Shown: positions 46,384 through 58,245 of the stretch, piece by piece
Layout: each line of letters opens with the position of its first letter
How positions within the stretch are numbered: the first letter of the stretch is position 1
DNA from: Microthyrium microscopicum
Taxonomy: Eukaryota; Ascomycota; Dothideomycetes; Microthyriales; Microthyriaceae
DNA length: 64,000 bases
Direction of reading: 5' to 3'
Assembly (NCBI GenBank): GCA_010405405.1
Contig: MU004239.1
Coordinates: forward strand, 918,713 to 982,712
Made by a program: the position numbers and the translations under genes
Notes under the pieces: model-generated
Told to the model about the DNA's origin: nothing
Database searches by the model: none
Seen by the model: only the letters and a program-made list of their open reading frames with translations

Positions 46384-49300
46384 GATGGCTATAATAGAGA
46401 AATGAAATGACTTCAATGATGCTCGATAGCTAAGCTACTGGAGCAGGAATGTAATGCAGGACGAGAGGATGATTGGATGGATGACTGGATGGGCGTATGG
46501 ATGGATGGGCAAAGATGTGGAGAGTGAGGGTTGAGAACAAGACATGAAGGACAACAAACAGCGCGTGGCGCCCTCGAGGCCAGAGACTTTGAAAGAGCGA
46601 ACAAACTGTAGTAGTACTTACGTAGAATGCTTGCTATACAAAAAGCGGAGAGGCAAGAGATATCCAACGGAAAGAAGGCAAAGAAGCTGAAGAATGAAGG
46701 AGATGGAGGTGGAGGTTGAAGAGAGGGAGAAGGTGAGCAAGTCGTGATGGAATATTCAGATGTGTGGGCTCAGGCTGCTACTGCTCCCACCAACAGAGTC
46801 CGTGACCACCTTCCCTAGCACCTGTTCTATGGCAAGAGAGTCTGAAATGGCAAGATGGCAGCAGTCAAGGTAGGAGCGAAGCATAACAGTGCGTCTTTGG
46901 GATGGTATTGTGGCGCACGGTAACTTTCTCCTTCTCTCATTGGATATCGTTGCTTGTAGTCATCATAAGGGGCGTCAATTCGAGGTCGAAAAGCGCTAAG
47001 CAAAGGCCTAGTAACAGTCTTGAAGCCGGCCAAGGTAGCCGAAGATGTCCCAGAAGCATTTGAATAGTATAGACCAGTCTCCAGTTTGTTGTAGCTTAGC
47101 AAATATCATCGTGTATCCTCCAGAATTGTCCGTTGTTGTCCGTAGTAGCGACCAGAGCGATGAGGCTGAAGGCTCAACACCAAAACATCCCTCAAAGCAA
47201 GACCGCTTTGGTCGTTTCCCATCCAGAATTCAAGGCCGTGACCTTCCTCAGCAGTGGCTTGATCCTCTTAATACCCCTTTCCTTTCCATTGACGATGAAG
47301 ACCGTCTAAAGCAGCTCATTCTGACTTGTCACATCCTACGAGCGCTCGCCCAATGTAGCAAGACACCGAAAACTCGAGCCCATCCATCCCCGGCCATCCG
47401 TGCTGCACCAGCTTCGATAGCAACTTGAAAACATCGCGATTCCTATACCCCTTAAACAACCATGGCACCGGAAATCCATCGATGGAATCTTTGCAAAGCA
47501 GTCGCGTCAGCTTGTGCACCGTGGCAACTCGTCCCTTTTCCGGATGCTGCAGCGGTCCGAGAAATCCGCGGTTAAATCTTCAAGAGCTTGACGGAGACTA
47601 TCTAATGAGCATCGACAATTGACTGGAAGTTATCCCTCCAGGAACTGCTGAAATGATTGAGTCTCAATGGCCGACAGTTGGTAAGTATTGTTGATTTGCA
47701 ACTCTAGCCACGTCCATTCCATCATCCAGTACTTCGGGACCTCATACGTTCGAAATTTGAACAGTCAAGACCAAGAAATTGCCTTGCGCATCGATAAATC
47801 CCGATGAGTAGTTCAAGTAATCCAGGTTTTCTTAGATTTTACACTCAGCAGGCGTGATGCGAAGTGATTCAAGTTTGTCGATTACCCAGACTATACCCCC
47901 TCCAATAGCCAGCATATTCACAAAAACATCATCCGGAATACCGAGTTGCTGTCCTACCAGAATGGGTCAAGCGACAGAAAGTTGTGAAGGCAAAGAGTTC
48001 CATCCAGGCAGTTTTGGAAGTTACAAGTCATCCTAGCTCTTCGAGGCCTCAAGCGTCGCCAACGGACCCAGACAGGTAGAACTAATTGTCCATGTTAAAG
48101 CTGACAGCCTTTGTTAGGATCTCATTTAGCTCCAGCGGTCCAGCGTTCGAACTCTGCGAAGATTGCGCGCTCCGGATCCTCCTCTTGTCCCAGAACCGTC
48201 TTGAGACATTGCACTCTACGAAATTCTCCTCCGTTGCATCCGTTCCGTCGCCCATTACCTGTTCCGAGCAAACGAGCACAACCTCTCGCACGTCCGCGGA
48301 GAGTGGTACGCTACAAACTTGGGAAGATTGACTACGAAAACAAAGCAAAAGCAATAGCAGACAGCAATGACATTACTGAGTAAAACAGCAGGCAGTAGGA
48401 GTTATGGCACGGAGATCATTGATAAAGACTTGTACAACAGCAGAACAATAGGTGCCGGTAGAGCGGTAACGGCTTGAGGGTGCATAAGATACGGAGAGTA
48501 AAGAAAGCGTAGGAAACACAGGCACATCCATGGTAAAGCGGCCAATGGTACAGTGAATCTTGAAAGAGCGAAGAAGAAAACAATTGAGACGATTAGGCAT
48601 GTAAGGCTATCATCCCTGTGCACTGCGACACTGCTGGGTGCTGATACTGTAGGTCTTGACACGTTGAAACCAGAAAGCACGGCAAGAGAATGTACACTAT
48701 ACCAGAGCGAATATTAAACAAAGAAAGGATAGAGAACAAACGGAGACTCGAGGCAGGGCGAAGGGCTGCTGAACAGCAGCGTTGATTGAACAAAGGAAAT
48801 GCGGAGATTTACCAGAAAGAGCATCTCGAAAGCGAAGCCGAAAGCTGCAGAGCGAACGAGAGGCATACCGCAACGAACTTTCCCGCGAGCCCTTTAGGTA
48901 CCGGAATACCCAGTGAGGCGCGTGAAAGCGTTTCGAAAGGGGTGTCGCGTTGTTGCCATTCAACAGAAAGAGCATGGGCAGTACAAAGCATAAGGCCCCA
49001 TGCAACCTTGTAGAGTCATAACGCTGGTTGAGATGATTCAAATGCAAAAGATACGAGAGAAGAGCCGTGGTCCATCCGGAGCTGGGTAGCAGTCGAAGGT
49101 TAGGTGCACAATGACACCTGGCAGCCGATCTTCGCCATCTCTGAAATCTGTCCTGGTCAGCCTTTACTATGAAGATGTGGAAAGTGCTTAAATCAAAGCG
49201 GATTCAGGATTGGAGAATATCAGGGGAAGGACTGGCAAGATACAAAGGAATGACCAGATATGAAGGAGAGACTGGCAAAACATGAAGGAAAAACTGGCAA

Positions 49301-50105
49301 GATATGAAGGATACGCTTGGAAGACATACATACAGAACAAATTGGAGGAATGTGGGGAAGGTTGAGGTACATATAAGTAAAACGCCGAGCTGGCATAATA
49401 GCACAGAAGCGCAGTTATACTGATATCATTACAAGATATCACTGCCAATGGATCACTGATCATCAGCAGTGCAGCTCTCCTTTTTGGTTTGCCACTTGCA
49501 AAGGCATGATATCAATAGTCGGTAGCTTTGCAAAGTATAGCTTCTTGAAGGACGCGTTCATACCTACAAGGAGTAGGAATGGTAGATATTGGCCGGAATA
49601 CAGCAGCTGTGAACCGCCCTGCACATGGCAAGCAATACAAACTACGAAGTCAAGGCTCTCCTGTCGATGGCAGATCTGTAGAGACCAAGCTCATACCACT
49701 GATACCTCCATGGGTCACAATGTATACCTAGGTAGTAAATGAGTTCTCTTCATTAAAGAGAGGTAGCAGCAACAAGGTGGTCATGTTGATAGGAGAAAAT
49801 TGGGTATAACAGAAGATGATAATGGAACATCAGAGGAAATCAAAAACTTAAGGGGATGAGATGTCGTCGAGAAGAGAGCTCAAGCCAAGTCGCGTATTTT
49901 TCATACTATTCCTAAACAGACCTGGAAAAGTAAAATAACGGCAAATTTGGACTGAATGGCTGGAAGGCTTGCTTAGTAAGCTCAGCCGTGACCCTGCCCA
50001 GGCTTACCATCTTTCACGCTAGCCTGATTCAGGTATCGCGAACGCCAACTTCTCAAGTCACATCGGGCAAACTTCAACACTTACATTCCACCCCAAGTTT
50101 ACAAT
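46384..50105. other. Region without a confident gene; possible gene relics
   Basis: The first 400 bases should hold the promoter of the zinc-knuckle gene, and a GGAT-rich stretch lies at 46463-46510. Protein-like but broken segments occur. On the plus strand these are 47150-47428 (DRFGRFPSRIQGRDLPQQWL) and 48720-48930 (coiled-coil-like Arg/Glu-rich, frame changing near 48780). On the minus strand, 47519-47316 reads IDGFPVPWLFKGYRNRDVF and 48354-48082 is another open segment. No start-to-stop structure can be built from them. Decayed genes or transposon remnants are plausible. Confidence 0.3.
49225..49311. repeat. Minisatellite, about four units of 19-22 bp
   Basis: The unit resembles GGAAAGACTGGCAAGATATGAA; four degenerate copies in tandem. 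Non-coding in its current state. Confidence 0.75.
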
Positions 50106-51700
50106 ATGTCGTATCGCGGACGGGGTAATAATGATCGCTTCCGACAGGATGATAGACCCGGACAAAACAATCCTCGTAAACGCCCTGCAGCAGATGTCGA
50201 AGAGGATCGTTGGGTAGCAGAAGAAGACAAGTTTGTGCTAAGACAAGCAAAACGCAGAGCCATTCTTCGAGTCCGTGGCGGACGTGCAAAGCCTATTGAC
50301 TGGCTTGCCGTAGTTCTGCGATCTGTCGACAAAACCATGGACTTTGAAGATGAAACTACCGAAGAAGGTGAACTTGACATAGTTGACCCAGAAGGCGTAT
50401 TCGAAGGTCTAGATGCCCAGGAACTCGCAGATCTCAAGAAAGATATTGACTCTTATCTTGATCGAGAGACCAATTCTTCCAACAAGGAGTTCTGGAGTGT
50501 AGGTTTCCGCTCTACTGTATCTGTCTAAGCTAATCCGTTATAGACCATGAAAGTTATATGTGTGGATCGTCTTTCAAAACTTAAAGGAACTGCACGGGGA
50601 GCCCGTGGCGTTGGCTCAATCTCCGCAGATGTTGATCGTATGTTTAGCAACAAGACGTTCCCGGAGCTCGAAAAACTTGAGGGCCAGATCCGTGGCAAAC
50701 TCAACTCGGACGAAGACATTGACGTCGACTATTGGGAGCACCTTCTCCAAACATTGCTACTTTGGAAGGCAAAGGCCAAACTAAAGTCCTTTTCCCAAGA
50801 CATTGTCAAAGGTCGACTCATGAAACTTCGCCAGGAGCAAATTATGGAAGCCGAAGCTGTACGAAAGCAACTTGGAGCTGTTTTCAGTGCTCAGCCTGCA
50901 TCAACAGGAACAAAAGCTTCGCAATTCGCTGATCCTGAACCTCTTCTCAAAATCCGTGCCGAGGATAAAGGCCATGAAGTCGTGGACGAGACAGAATTTC
51001 TCCAAAAGATCATGGACGATCGTCGAAAGGTTCTCAAGCTCGGCTACGTACCTATGAAGGCCCAGCTAAGCAAGCAGGACGGTGTATTGACTCTCGGCAG
51101 CTCTAGTGCAAACAAATCCAGCAGCATGTCGAATTCGGCCTCGGGCTGGTACCAACGTATGGTGGCTCGTGGGGTGGAGGAAGATGAAGAGATGCTCACG
51201 ACGCAGGAGCCTGTCGAGACCACTCACAAAGCTGAATGGGCTGACAAGTATGAAGCTCGTAATCCAGAACACTTCAATCGCGTTCGACTTGGCTACGAAT
51301 GGAACAAATACAATCAAACTCACTATGACATTGACAACCCTCCTCCGAAAGTTGTTCAAGGATACAAATTCAACATGTTCTACCCTGATCTTGTTGATAA
51401 AGCCAAAGCTCCTACTTACAAGATCGAGCGGGAAGGCGGCCGGAAGCGAGGCCAAACATTTGCTCCAGCAGGAGAAGAAGATACCTGTCTAATCCGATTC
51501 ATAGCTGGAGCCCCTTACAATGATGTTGCGTTTCGAATCGTCGACCGGGAATGGGATTACAGCTCCAAAAGGGAACGTGGATTCAAGAGTAGCTTCGAGC
51601 AAGGAATTCTCCAGCTTCATTTTCAGTTCAAAAAGGTACGAGACCCCAATCCTCGATTCTACTCTCGCTCACCTTTGTATAGATTTACTACAGAAAGTAA
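50106..51700 (+). CDS. cay1: Cactin family protein (spliceosome-associated)
   Basis: Exons 50106-50498, 50544-51635 and 51683-51700; introns are 45 and 47 nt, and the product is 500 aa. The central region has DYWEHLLQTLLLWKAKAKL (the conserved mid-domain). The C-terminal domain shows GYKFNMFYPDLVDKAKAPTY, then CLIRFIAGAPYNDVAFRIVD and QGILQLHFQFKK. Cactin is a nuclear protein linked to pre-mRNA splicing (Cay1 in fission yeast). The last intron must be removed to give the family's canonical end, here KKIYYRK. Reading through it gives an unrelated tail to 51824, which I reject. The final exon codes only five residues plus stop. N-terminus is basic (YRGRGNNDRFRQDDR). Confidence 0.93.
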
Positions 51701-52900
51701 ACCCCTTGACGTGAAGTTTCAAGAGCACGGGCATAATCCCCTGGGAGAGGAAATGGTGCAGATCATTGGTTCGCCAGACAAGGTTCAAGCTCCTCATGCG
51801 GAGGAAGAGAAAACAGTTGGATAGCTTGTCCAAAGAAGTGTCACAAGTCTATCGATGTCATAGCCACCATCTCAAGACCTATCAGGCAAATGGAATGGAA
51901 TCTGTACCACAAACTGGCACTGCCACGCCCCGCCACGCCTTCACTTCTTGTGTGACCCTATCTTCTACGTACATAGGACCAGAAAGGACGTACCGGCAGC
52001 TAGCTCTTCGGGCACTAAGCAGAACCATACGGTATTCCTACTACGACATTTCGGCGAATTTCTTCACCAAGCCGTCCTCTTGCTTGTTGAACCAAGACCA
52101 ATTCAACAATTATTGTCCAATCAGTTTGCTGTTTTCGGTTGATCACACACCCAATTCGGATCATTCTGGTACTTGGTGGCAGTTGATTGTGTGTAACTGG
52201 GATTCTTGTTCCGACCTGATGGGCACTTTCAATACACCGACTTTGCCTAGACTCCCTGGCCACTCAACTGACCTGCCAGATCATTCGGCGATAAAGCTGC
52301 ATGAGAAAGAAATGAGCCTGGGAATTCTTCTAGAAAACTTCTTAGACGGGTGAAGAAACGGTCGGGCGCGACTTCAGTCCCTTGTAAATATGAAGATTGC
52401 ACGCATACGACCCTGGCTCCTCCTGCAGGTATCCGTCCTTCATGCAATCCCTGGATCAAGGCAAAAAATTGGTTGGACGTTATGGTCAGCACGATACACA
52501 ATGTGTTCAGTAGTCTGTTCATTTGCCTTTAAGCCAGCAAAGGAATGGCCTGTTGGGCATGCACCGCAGCAGCACACTTGTAGAAGTGAGCGGCCTGAGG
52601 AGCCGTCTAAATTCTACTTCTAGAGTTTCCTCTTGCAGGGCTCGATCGGGGAGCTACCTTTGCGCGTGAGTTTGTCCTAGCCGTATAACTACATGAATGT
52701 GTTGTCTCCCGCACCGGTTGTCTATCCAGAGGCCAAGACATTTGCGTTGACTACCCGTCTGCCCGTCTTCAGCAGCCTTTTTCCTTCTCTTCATGCCAGT
52801 AGCCTTTATTATTAGAAAGCCTATTGAGAGCGCCACTCCCCTTACCGAGACATTCTCTTGCTTCCTTGTCAGCCTTGTCCATTGTTGATATCATCTCAAT
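51701..52900. other. Intergenic region between tandem plus-strand genes
   Basis: It contains the Cactin 3' flank and the long promoter of the forkhead gene, including pyrimidine-rich sequence at 52750-52890. Open frames 51766-52353 and 52247-52522 are not protein-like. Confidence 0.45.
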
Positions 52901-54484
52901 ATGTCAAGTCCAGAGATAATGGATACAGATTCTGTCGCCTTGGTCGACCAACCTCTTAACAGATCTTCTGTCTTATATTCCACTACCTCTTCACCTCCCG
53001 AAATGGCTACTTCAATGACAATGAACGATTTTCAATCCCTTGGGACTCAAACCTTCTCCTCCTCGTACCCTGGAGATTCGGACTTTTGGAACGCTACTGT
53101 CGAAGCCATGGCAAATGAAGGATCAAACTACTTCGAGAATATGAATTACTCACTAGATGGCTCCCCAAGGTACAATGGCTTGGGTTCTTTGAGCTCCTCC
53201 CCTTCTTTATTTCCGCCCATGAGCGAGACTGTCGGGACCCACTCTTCAATTCCTCGCAGCTATCCCAATTGTCTGCCAATAGAGTTATTCAACAATGGTC
53301 TCCCCCTCGACTCTCGCCATCTCCAAGACACCGAGGTCTTTCAACAATCAGACATTCGTCTCGCAGTATTTCCTCACACACCAGTTCCGCAGTCGTCCTT
53401 CTCCGACCACGATCAGAGTAGCGAATACCACAATGGATTTCCTTCTAGCCAAGGGGAACCCAACTTTGAGCATCATCGCTCCATGACAAATAGTCCGCAG
53501 CTACCAGAAGATTCCCCTTTGAAGCAAGAGATTGCTTACCACAGTCGCGAATACAGCCATGCCGTGACATCCAACAAGGAAAAGCAGCAAACCAACTACG
53601 CTAAGCTGCTCTTCAAATGCCTTTATGAGGCACCTGGCCATGAGATGGATCTTAAAAGTATCTACACATGGTTTCAAACCAACACAGATAAGCCAAAAGC
53701 CAACGCAGGCTGTAAAGGCTGGATGAACAGCGTCCGTCACAACTTGTCGATGAACAATGTGAGTGCCTGTATTTGCATCGGTCTGTCCAAAATTGCTAAC
53801 CTCTTACGGGCGTTCCAAAAGGTTCCCTCGAACAATGACGAAGACGGTCGAAAGAGCCACCTCTGGGGTCTAAGCGAAGAGGCATTGCGCATGGGTGTCA
53901 CGCCAACCACTCGATTCCGCAACAAGCAGCCCAAGAAGAGAAAAGGCAACACCAACCGGGTCCCAAAAAGTCTTGAGAAGGACTCGGGAACTCTGCGTCG
54001 TTCAGGCAGAACTGCACATCGAGCTAGCCTAGAAGAGGCGGAGGTCGTGGATTCTGAACCGCTGCTGTCTTATCCGTCTCGATATACCATGAGCAACTGT
54101 GCCTCGCGAGGCTCACCTATTCCCACCATGTCGTATGGTCGCGATCCTATTGGGTACAAATCTGCACCATATTCCCCATATTCGCGTATGAATTCACCAG
54201 TCGCAGATTACCAACTTTCCAGCCCAGCTTCAGCCCATAGCGCCTTGGACAGCATACATGGCCAGCAACATCGCGCCACTGCCGTGAGTAGTCCAGCGAG
54301 GTCTGAATACCAGGAATGTGATTCTGGCGACAACAGACTTTTCTACGATTCCTCCGACAGCCTCACCGATGCAGCCTCACCGCTTCCCCAGTCATTTGCC
54401 GAACTCAAGCCTGTATCTTTCGGAGATATATACATGGGTGGACACGACGGCCTGACTGGAGAGCTTTATGCCATTCCACATTGA
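52901..54484 (+). CDS. Forkhead transcription factor
   Basis: As one continuous frame it is 527 aa. The forkhead domain starts near residue 231 (TNYAKLLFKCLYEAPGHEMD, then LKSIYTWFQTNTDKPKANAG) and includes the recognition helix GWMNSVRHNLSMNN and, after an interruption, AFQKVPSNN and SHLWGLSEEALRMGV. The domain is followed by a basic stretch (KQPKKRKGNTNR), a likely nuclear signal, and a Ser/Pro-rich tail. The interruption 53759-53809 (51 nt) has a perfect fungal donor GTGAGT and branch TGCTAAC but ends CTTACGG without AG. Intron retention adds 17 residues in frame. The nearest AG (53820-53821) would delete the conserved AFQK. Relatives have the recognition helix directly joined to AF-KV, so the segment is very likely an intron in origin. 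Confidence 0.85.
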   Translation: MSSPEIMDTDSVALVDQPLNRSSVLYSTTSSPPEMATSMTMNDFQSLGTQTFSSSYPGDSDFWNATVEAMANEGSNYFENMNYSLDGSPRYNGLGSLSSSPSLFPPMSETVGTHSSIPRSYPNCLPIELFNNGLPLDSRHLQDTEVFQQSDIRLAVFPHTPVPQSSFSDHDQSSEYHNGFPSSQGEPNFEHHRSMTNSPQLPEDSPLKQEIAYHSREYSHAVTSNKEKQQTNYAKLLFKCLYEAPGHEMDLKSIYTWFQTNTDKPKANAGCKGWMNSVRHNLSMNNVSACICIGLSKIANLLRAFQKVPSNNDEDGRKSHLWGLSEEALRMGVTPTTRFRNKQPKKRKGNTNRVPKSLEKDSGTLRRSGRTAHRASLEEAEVVDSEPLLSYPSRYTMSNCASRGSPIPTMSYGRDPIGYKSAPYSPYSRMNSPVADYQLSSPASAHSALDSIHGQQHRATAVSSPARSEYQECDSGDNRLFYDSSDSLTDAASPLPQSFAELKPVSFGDIYMGGHDGLTGELYAIPH

Positions 54485-56188
54485 CAATAATTTCAACAAT
54501 TGCCTTCGACTTCCTCGTACATAATTCCCGCTTGTTCTTCCAATTTTTACCTGCATACGGCTCCTGCCACAGACAAACCACCCTACAAACTACTACTGCG
54601 ACGATGATGACAACGACAACAGCATGGCGTTTACGGACAACCCTTAGACTGGGCGACAAAATAGGTGGAGGCTATGATCATGAGAACCCGGCTCATGTGT
54701 TCTACGGGCGAGTACAAGACTCAGATGGTTATTGGTGTTCTTTTCTCTTCAGAGATCCTGTTCTTTCTCTGGCGTTTAGGGAGTGACGGCAAACACAGTT
54801 GGTGGATTTTCATCGCATGGCGCTGTAACTCTTGAGTACGAACATGTATGCCTCATGACTGAATATCTTATGCCTAACGCAAACCATTTTTCTTTATGCT
54901 CCGTTTCCTAACTTCTCTCTCTCTTGACCGGCTCATGGTGGATGGCGGACTCCTACGCTGGGCTAGCCTGCGACATCGATCGATGGGACGGCGAAGAATG
55001 GCAAACAGCACTGGTTGGGCGCGGCGACACAAGGGCGCATCTGAGGAACGACACACTTGGGCAGCAGGTCTCCGGAAAGGCAAGAATCGTCTGCCCAGTG
55101 TCATTTACCTCGCGGTCTGCATAATGGAATGGTAGCGCTGGTGAGGGTGTAGGTCTGGCGACGATTGTACTGTAGGTGAAGCTGGAGACTGGAAAATAGC
55201 AAACTCAGACGGAAGCAAACGACTAGTGGGTACAACGACCTGGCGGTGCCACCCACGTGTATACTAGTCTCGTCTTGGGAACTCTTCAAGCTCCGAAGGC
55301 GCAGAAATTGAAAATCGTATTGCTGTATTGGTCCATGTCACACGGCATCAAACGCAGTATTGGTTAGTTCGAGCGACCACACGGCGGCTGTGGCACCAGT
55401 TGCGGGGTTGGACGTGGGATGATGTGAGAATGATAGCATGTTTATTGGGTTCCAAACATGAAGATGAGTCTTACTTCCGCTAGAGGCCGTAAGCTTCGAC
55501 GATATTGGTGCGTGCTGGCTACGGTTCATGTCCATCATCACTGGACCTTTGTCCTATCATTTGATGAATCACGCGAACTGCATCTCGAAGCAAGATATAG
55601 ACATGAGAGCCAATTGTATCGGTGGGTTTGATACTCAACAATGTCCAATTTACTTTCTTTTAGCGCAGCAGAGAATCTACGTGGAGGACTATCTTCGCTT
55701 GGCTATGCCGGTGATTTTCTGAACCGCGAAAACATTGATACAAAGCAAGATAGGTAATCTCTTGATACTTAGGTCTCTTTCTCATTGAGATGCTTCAATA
55801 ATCAACATCCTAGCCTGAGCTTGTCTTCAACATACTTGTCTGCATGCTGAGCTCGAAGGTATGCCCAACTTGTACTTTTCAAGCAGTGAAAGTATGTTCT
55901 AAGTACATAAAGTTTAGTGTGCTTTATCCACAAGAATGATTGTTTAGTATTTCTTTTTAAAGTTCGTGTAGTTCTGACAGGATATCTATCTCGGCCTTCG
56001 GGAGTACTTGGTAGATCAGTGTACTTGAACTTCTAATCGTATGGCTCAGTATTATCAAAGACGTAGATAGAAGCACTATAAGATGGGATCATTGTATTGA
56101 GTATTTTTATTCATTCACATTCCTTTAGTATTTTGGTATTTACAAATCTAATCGTACTGATGTTTCATTGGAATTTGAGTCTCCTACT
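54485..56188. other. Intergenic region between convergent genes
   Basis: 3' flanks of the forkhead and the secreted His-rich gene. Open frames at 54874-55135 overlap on both strands and have no domain. No gene supported. Confidence 0.45.
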
Positions 56189-57292
56189 CTATTTCTTAAC
56201 TTCCACAAAGAGCATCGCGACGCCCATCACATGGCTTTGAGCGCCAATTTTGTTCAAAGATGGCTTCCATTTGACGAAATCGTAGTCTGCGGTCAATTTG
56301 AGTTTATCGCCTTTCTTGATGTCTCCAATGGCAATGCAAGGAGTGTAACGGCTGATATGGCTCGACTTGGAGGCACCCTGGGCGATCGCCTCAGGACTGG
56401 CAATGTATTCAGGTCTAGATCCATATTCCGCGTTCGACGTGCAGACAGGTTTACCATTGACAAGAATCTTAACGTCCACGCCACCGTCATGCATATGCCC
56501 AACAGTGTTCAAAAGCTTTCCATCCATGGGAGAGACCCACTCAGGGCCTGTGAGAGTAAATTGAGTTTGGTTCTTTGGTGGAGGAATGTCAGAATCCATA
56601 GCGTTACAGGGTGCGGCATCCATCCAGATTCCCTTAACATCGCTCCAGCCTTCTGGGCGACCAGGTGCATATTCCCATTCGATAGTGAAGATGACCTCTT
56701 TTGGTATGTTGACTTCGTTCTTGAGCATGAGTTCGAGATCCATTGTATCATCCTTGCCCAAATAGAATCCCATTTTATCGTTCGCGTTGATGCCAAAATA
56801 TGTCTCATTGCGATCATTGTGAATTGCAAGCATACGCTCCATGTTCTTGGGGATTCGCATGGTGCCTCCTGGGCAAGCAACGTCGTTGCGACCGGGCCCG
56901 ACGACTGCCATGGTCAAATGGTGAAGGTATGCGCCAGTTTTGAAGTTCGCTATCGTTCCATCTGGGTAATGTAATGAGGCGCGAGCATACTTCAGTGTGC
57001 AGTCTGAGCATGGTTTTGGTGCCTTTTTGTTCGATGCATCAGTCATGCCTCCCTCATTTTCCATTCCTGGCATTGACATGCCACCATGAGCTGCTGGTGC
57101 GTTGAAAGCAGAAAGCTTATATGTACCGTAGGTAACTCTTGATCGCTTGTACTGTGAGCTGAATTCGGCTTTGATATCTTCGACCTTCGTCTCTGATGGA
57201 GCAGCTGGTTTTGCATCATGCCCATGCTGGGGCCTTGGGGCAGCCAGCGCAAGGCTGGAGAGTGCTGAAAAGAGTAGCGCCGAGGTTTTCAT
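56189..57292 (-). CDS. Secreted His-rich protein, putative metal-binding, family of unknown function
   Basis: Single exon, 367 aa, signal peptide MKTSALLFSALSSLALAAP. Residues 20-90 are linker-like with a Met/Gly/His segment (AAHGGMSMPGMENEGGM). A PCSDCTLKYA motif is followed by a double-His motif GAYLHHLTMAVV and then ACPGG and PCNAMDSD with paired Cys. The most conserved parts are GHMHDGGVDVKILVNGKPVC and the end QSHVMGVAMLFVEV. The spaced His motifs (LHHL, GHMHDGG) and Cys pairs resemble copper-binding beta-sandwich proteins of the monooxygenase type, but the identity is not certain and I know it only as a common uncharacterised fungal secreted family. Confidence 0.75.
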   Translation of the reverse strand: MKTSALLFSALSSLALAAPRPQHGHDAKPAAPSETKVEDIKAEFSSQYKRSRVTYGTYKLSAFNAPAAHGGMSMPGMENEGGMTDASNKKAPKPCSDCTLKYARASLHYPDGTIANFKTGAYLHHLTMAVVGPGRNDVACPGGTMRIPKNMERMLAIHNDRNETYFGINANDKMGFYLGKDDTMDLELMLKNEVNIPKEVIFTIEWEYAPGRPEGWSDVKGIWMDAAPCNAMDSDIPPPKNQTQFTLTGPEWVSPMDGKLLNTVGHMHDGGVDVKILVNGKPVCTSNAEYGSRPEYIASPEAIAQGASKSSHISRYTPCIAIGDIKKGDKLKLTADYDFVKWKPSLNKIGAQSHVMGVAMLFVEVKK

Positions 57293-58245
57293 GGTGGAAA
57301 AGAATGAATTAGAGCTGTCAAGGAGTGTTTTTCTGTCTGAGAGAAGTGATTGAAAACCTGATACACCATGATTGTGGAGGGCAACAGAGCAGTTTTATAT
57401 GAACTGATCATGATAGATGATTTACACAACGAGATTGTTTACTTCGCTGCTCGCGAGACCTTTCTGATTTCTAAAGGTAGTTAATTAGAGGTCAGTTCTT
57501 TTGCCGTTGATGCCGCAGTCCAGCAGGCTCAAGTATATTACGTTGCCGCAAATGCCGCACACAATGGAGCCCAGATACTATATGAGACGCCGTTGCCCAA
57601 TTTGTTCGCGCGAATCGATATTGTCCCAACCTTTCTTTGATATAGGCGTTTACCGCATCCCTGAAAACATGACCATATCTTACCATGTTCTACCTGTCCT
57701 GGGGCATACTGTTGGATATTCCTTTCAATGATCCACTCTCATGTGATATTACATTCTTGAATAGAACTGGAGGCTTTGGAGCTTCTCATCATGTCGACTC
57801 TGAAGGGGCAGCTTCTTCCAACCCTACTACGCTCATTGATCACTACATGACCCTCTGCAAGTCACCGACAGACCCTGGATTACTCACAACTGATAAACCA
57901 CGGCTATCTTTTTGCCCATGGGCTGGCGAGCCAACCAGCACTATGGGAAGTTTTTACATCAGCAAGCTGCAAAGTAATGATTGGCTAAAAATAATCCGAC
58001 CTTGCTGGTTTCGATGGTGCCCCACTGGCCCAGACTACAGCCTGCATGTTGCCAGGATGAGGGGAATGTCAGATTTTCTGGATAGGGTTTGATAAGGCCA
58101 AACACTTCACATCATCTAGTTTTTTTGGCTCTTTCCATACTTAGCCGCTTGAGATCTTGGTAAGCTTCCGGATTTTATTACAATTAGTATGAATGCCGCC
58201 GCGGCCCGCGCATCTTAAGCCTGGGGCGACACTGACCTCTTCACA
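57293..58245. other. Intergenic region, possible exon relic
   Basis: About 50 codons are open on the plus strand at 57490-57642 (QVYYVAANAAHNGAQILYE) without a start codon. They could be a relic or chance. The frames at 57501-58092 are otherwise unremarkable. The promoter of the Zn2Cys6 gene should lie at 58100-58245. Confidence 0.35.

Noticed and set aside
51636-51824. Extended Cactin C-terminus reading to 51824
   Set aside because: It reads through a GT-AG intron; splicing gives the conserved short end instead.
51766-52353. 195-codon plus-strand frame after Cactin
   Set aside because: No start context, no domain and no splice logic; it overlaps the end of the unspliced Cactin frame.
56168-56974. 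Plus-strand open frame of 268 codons
   Set aside because: Antisense to the secreted His-rich gene, which has a signal peptide and conserved motifs on the minus strand.
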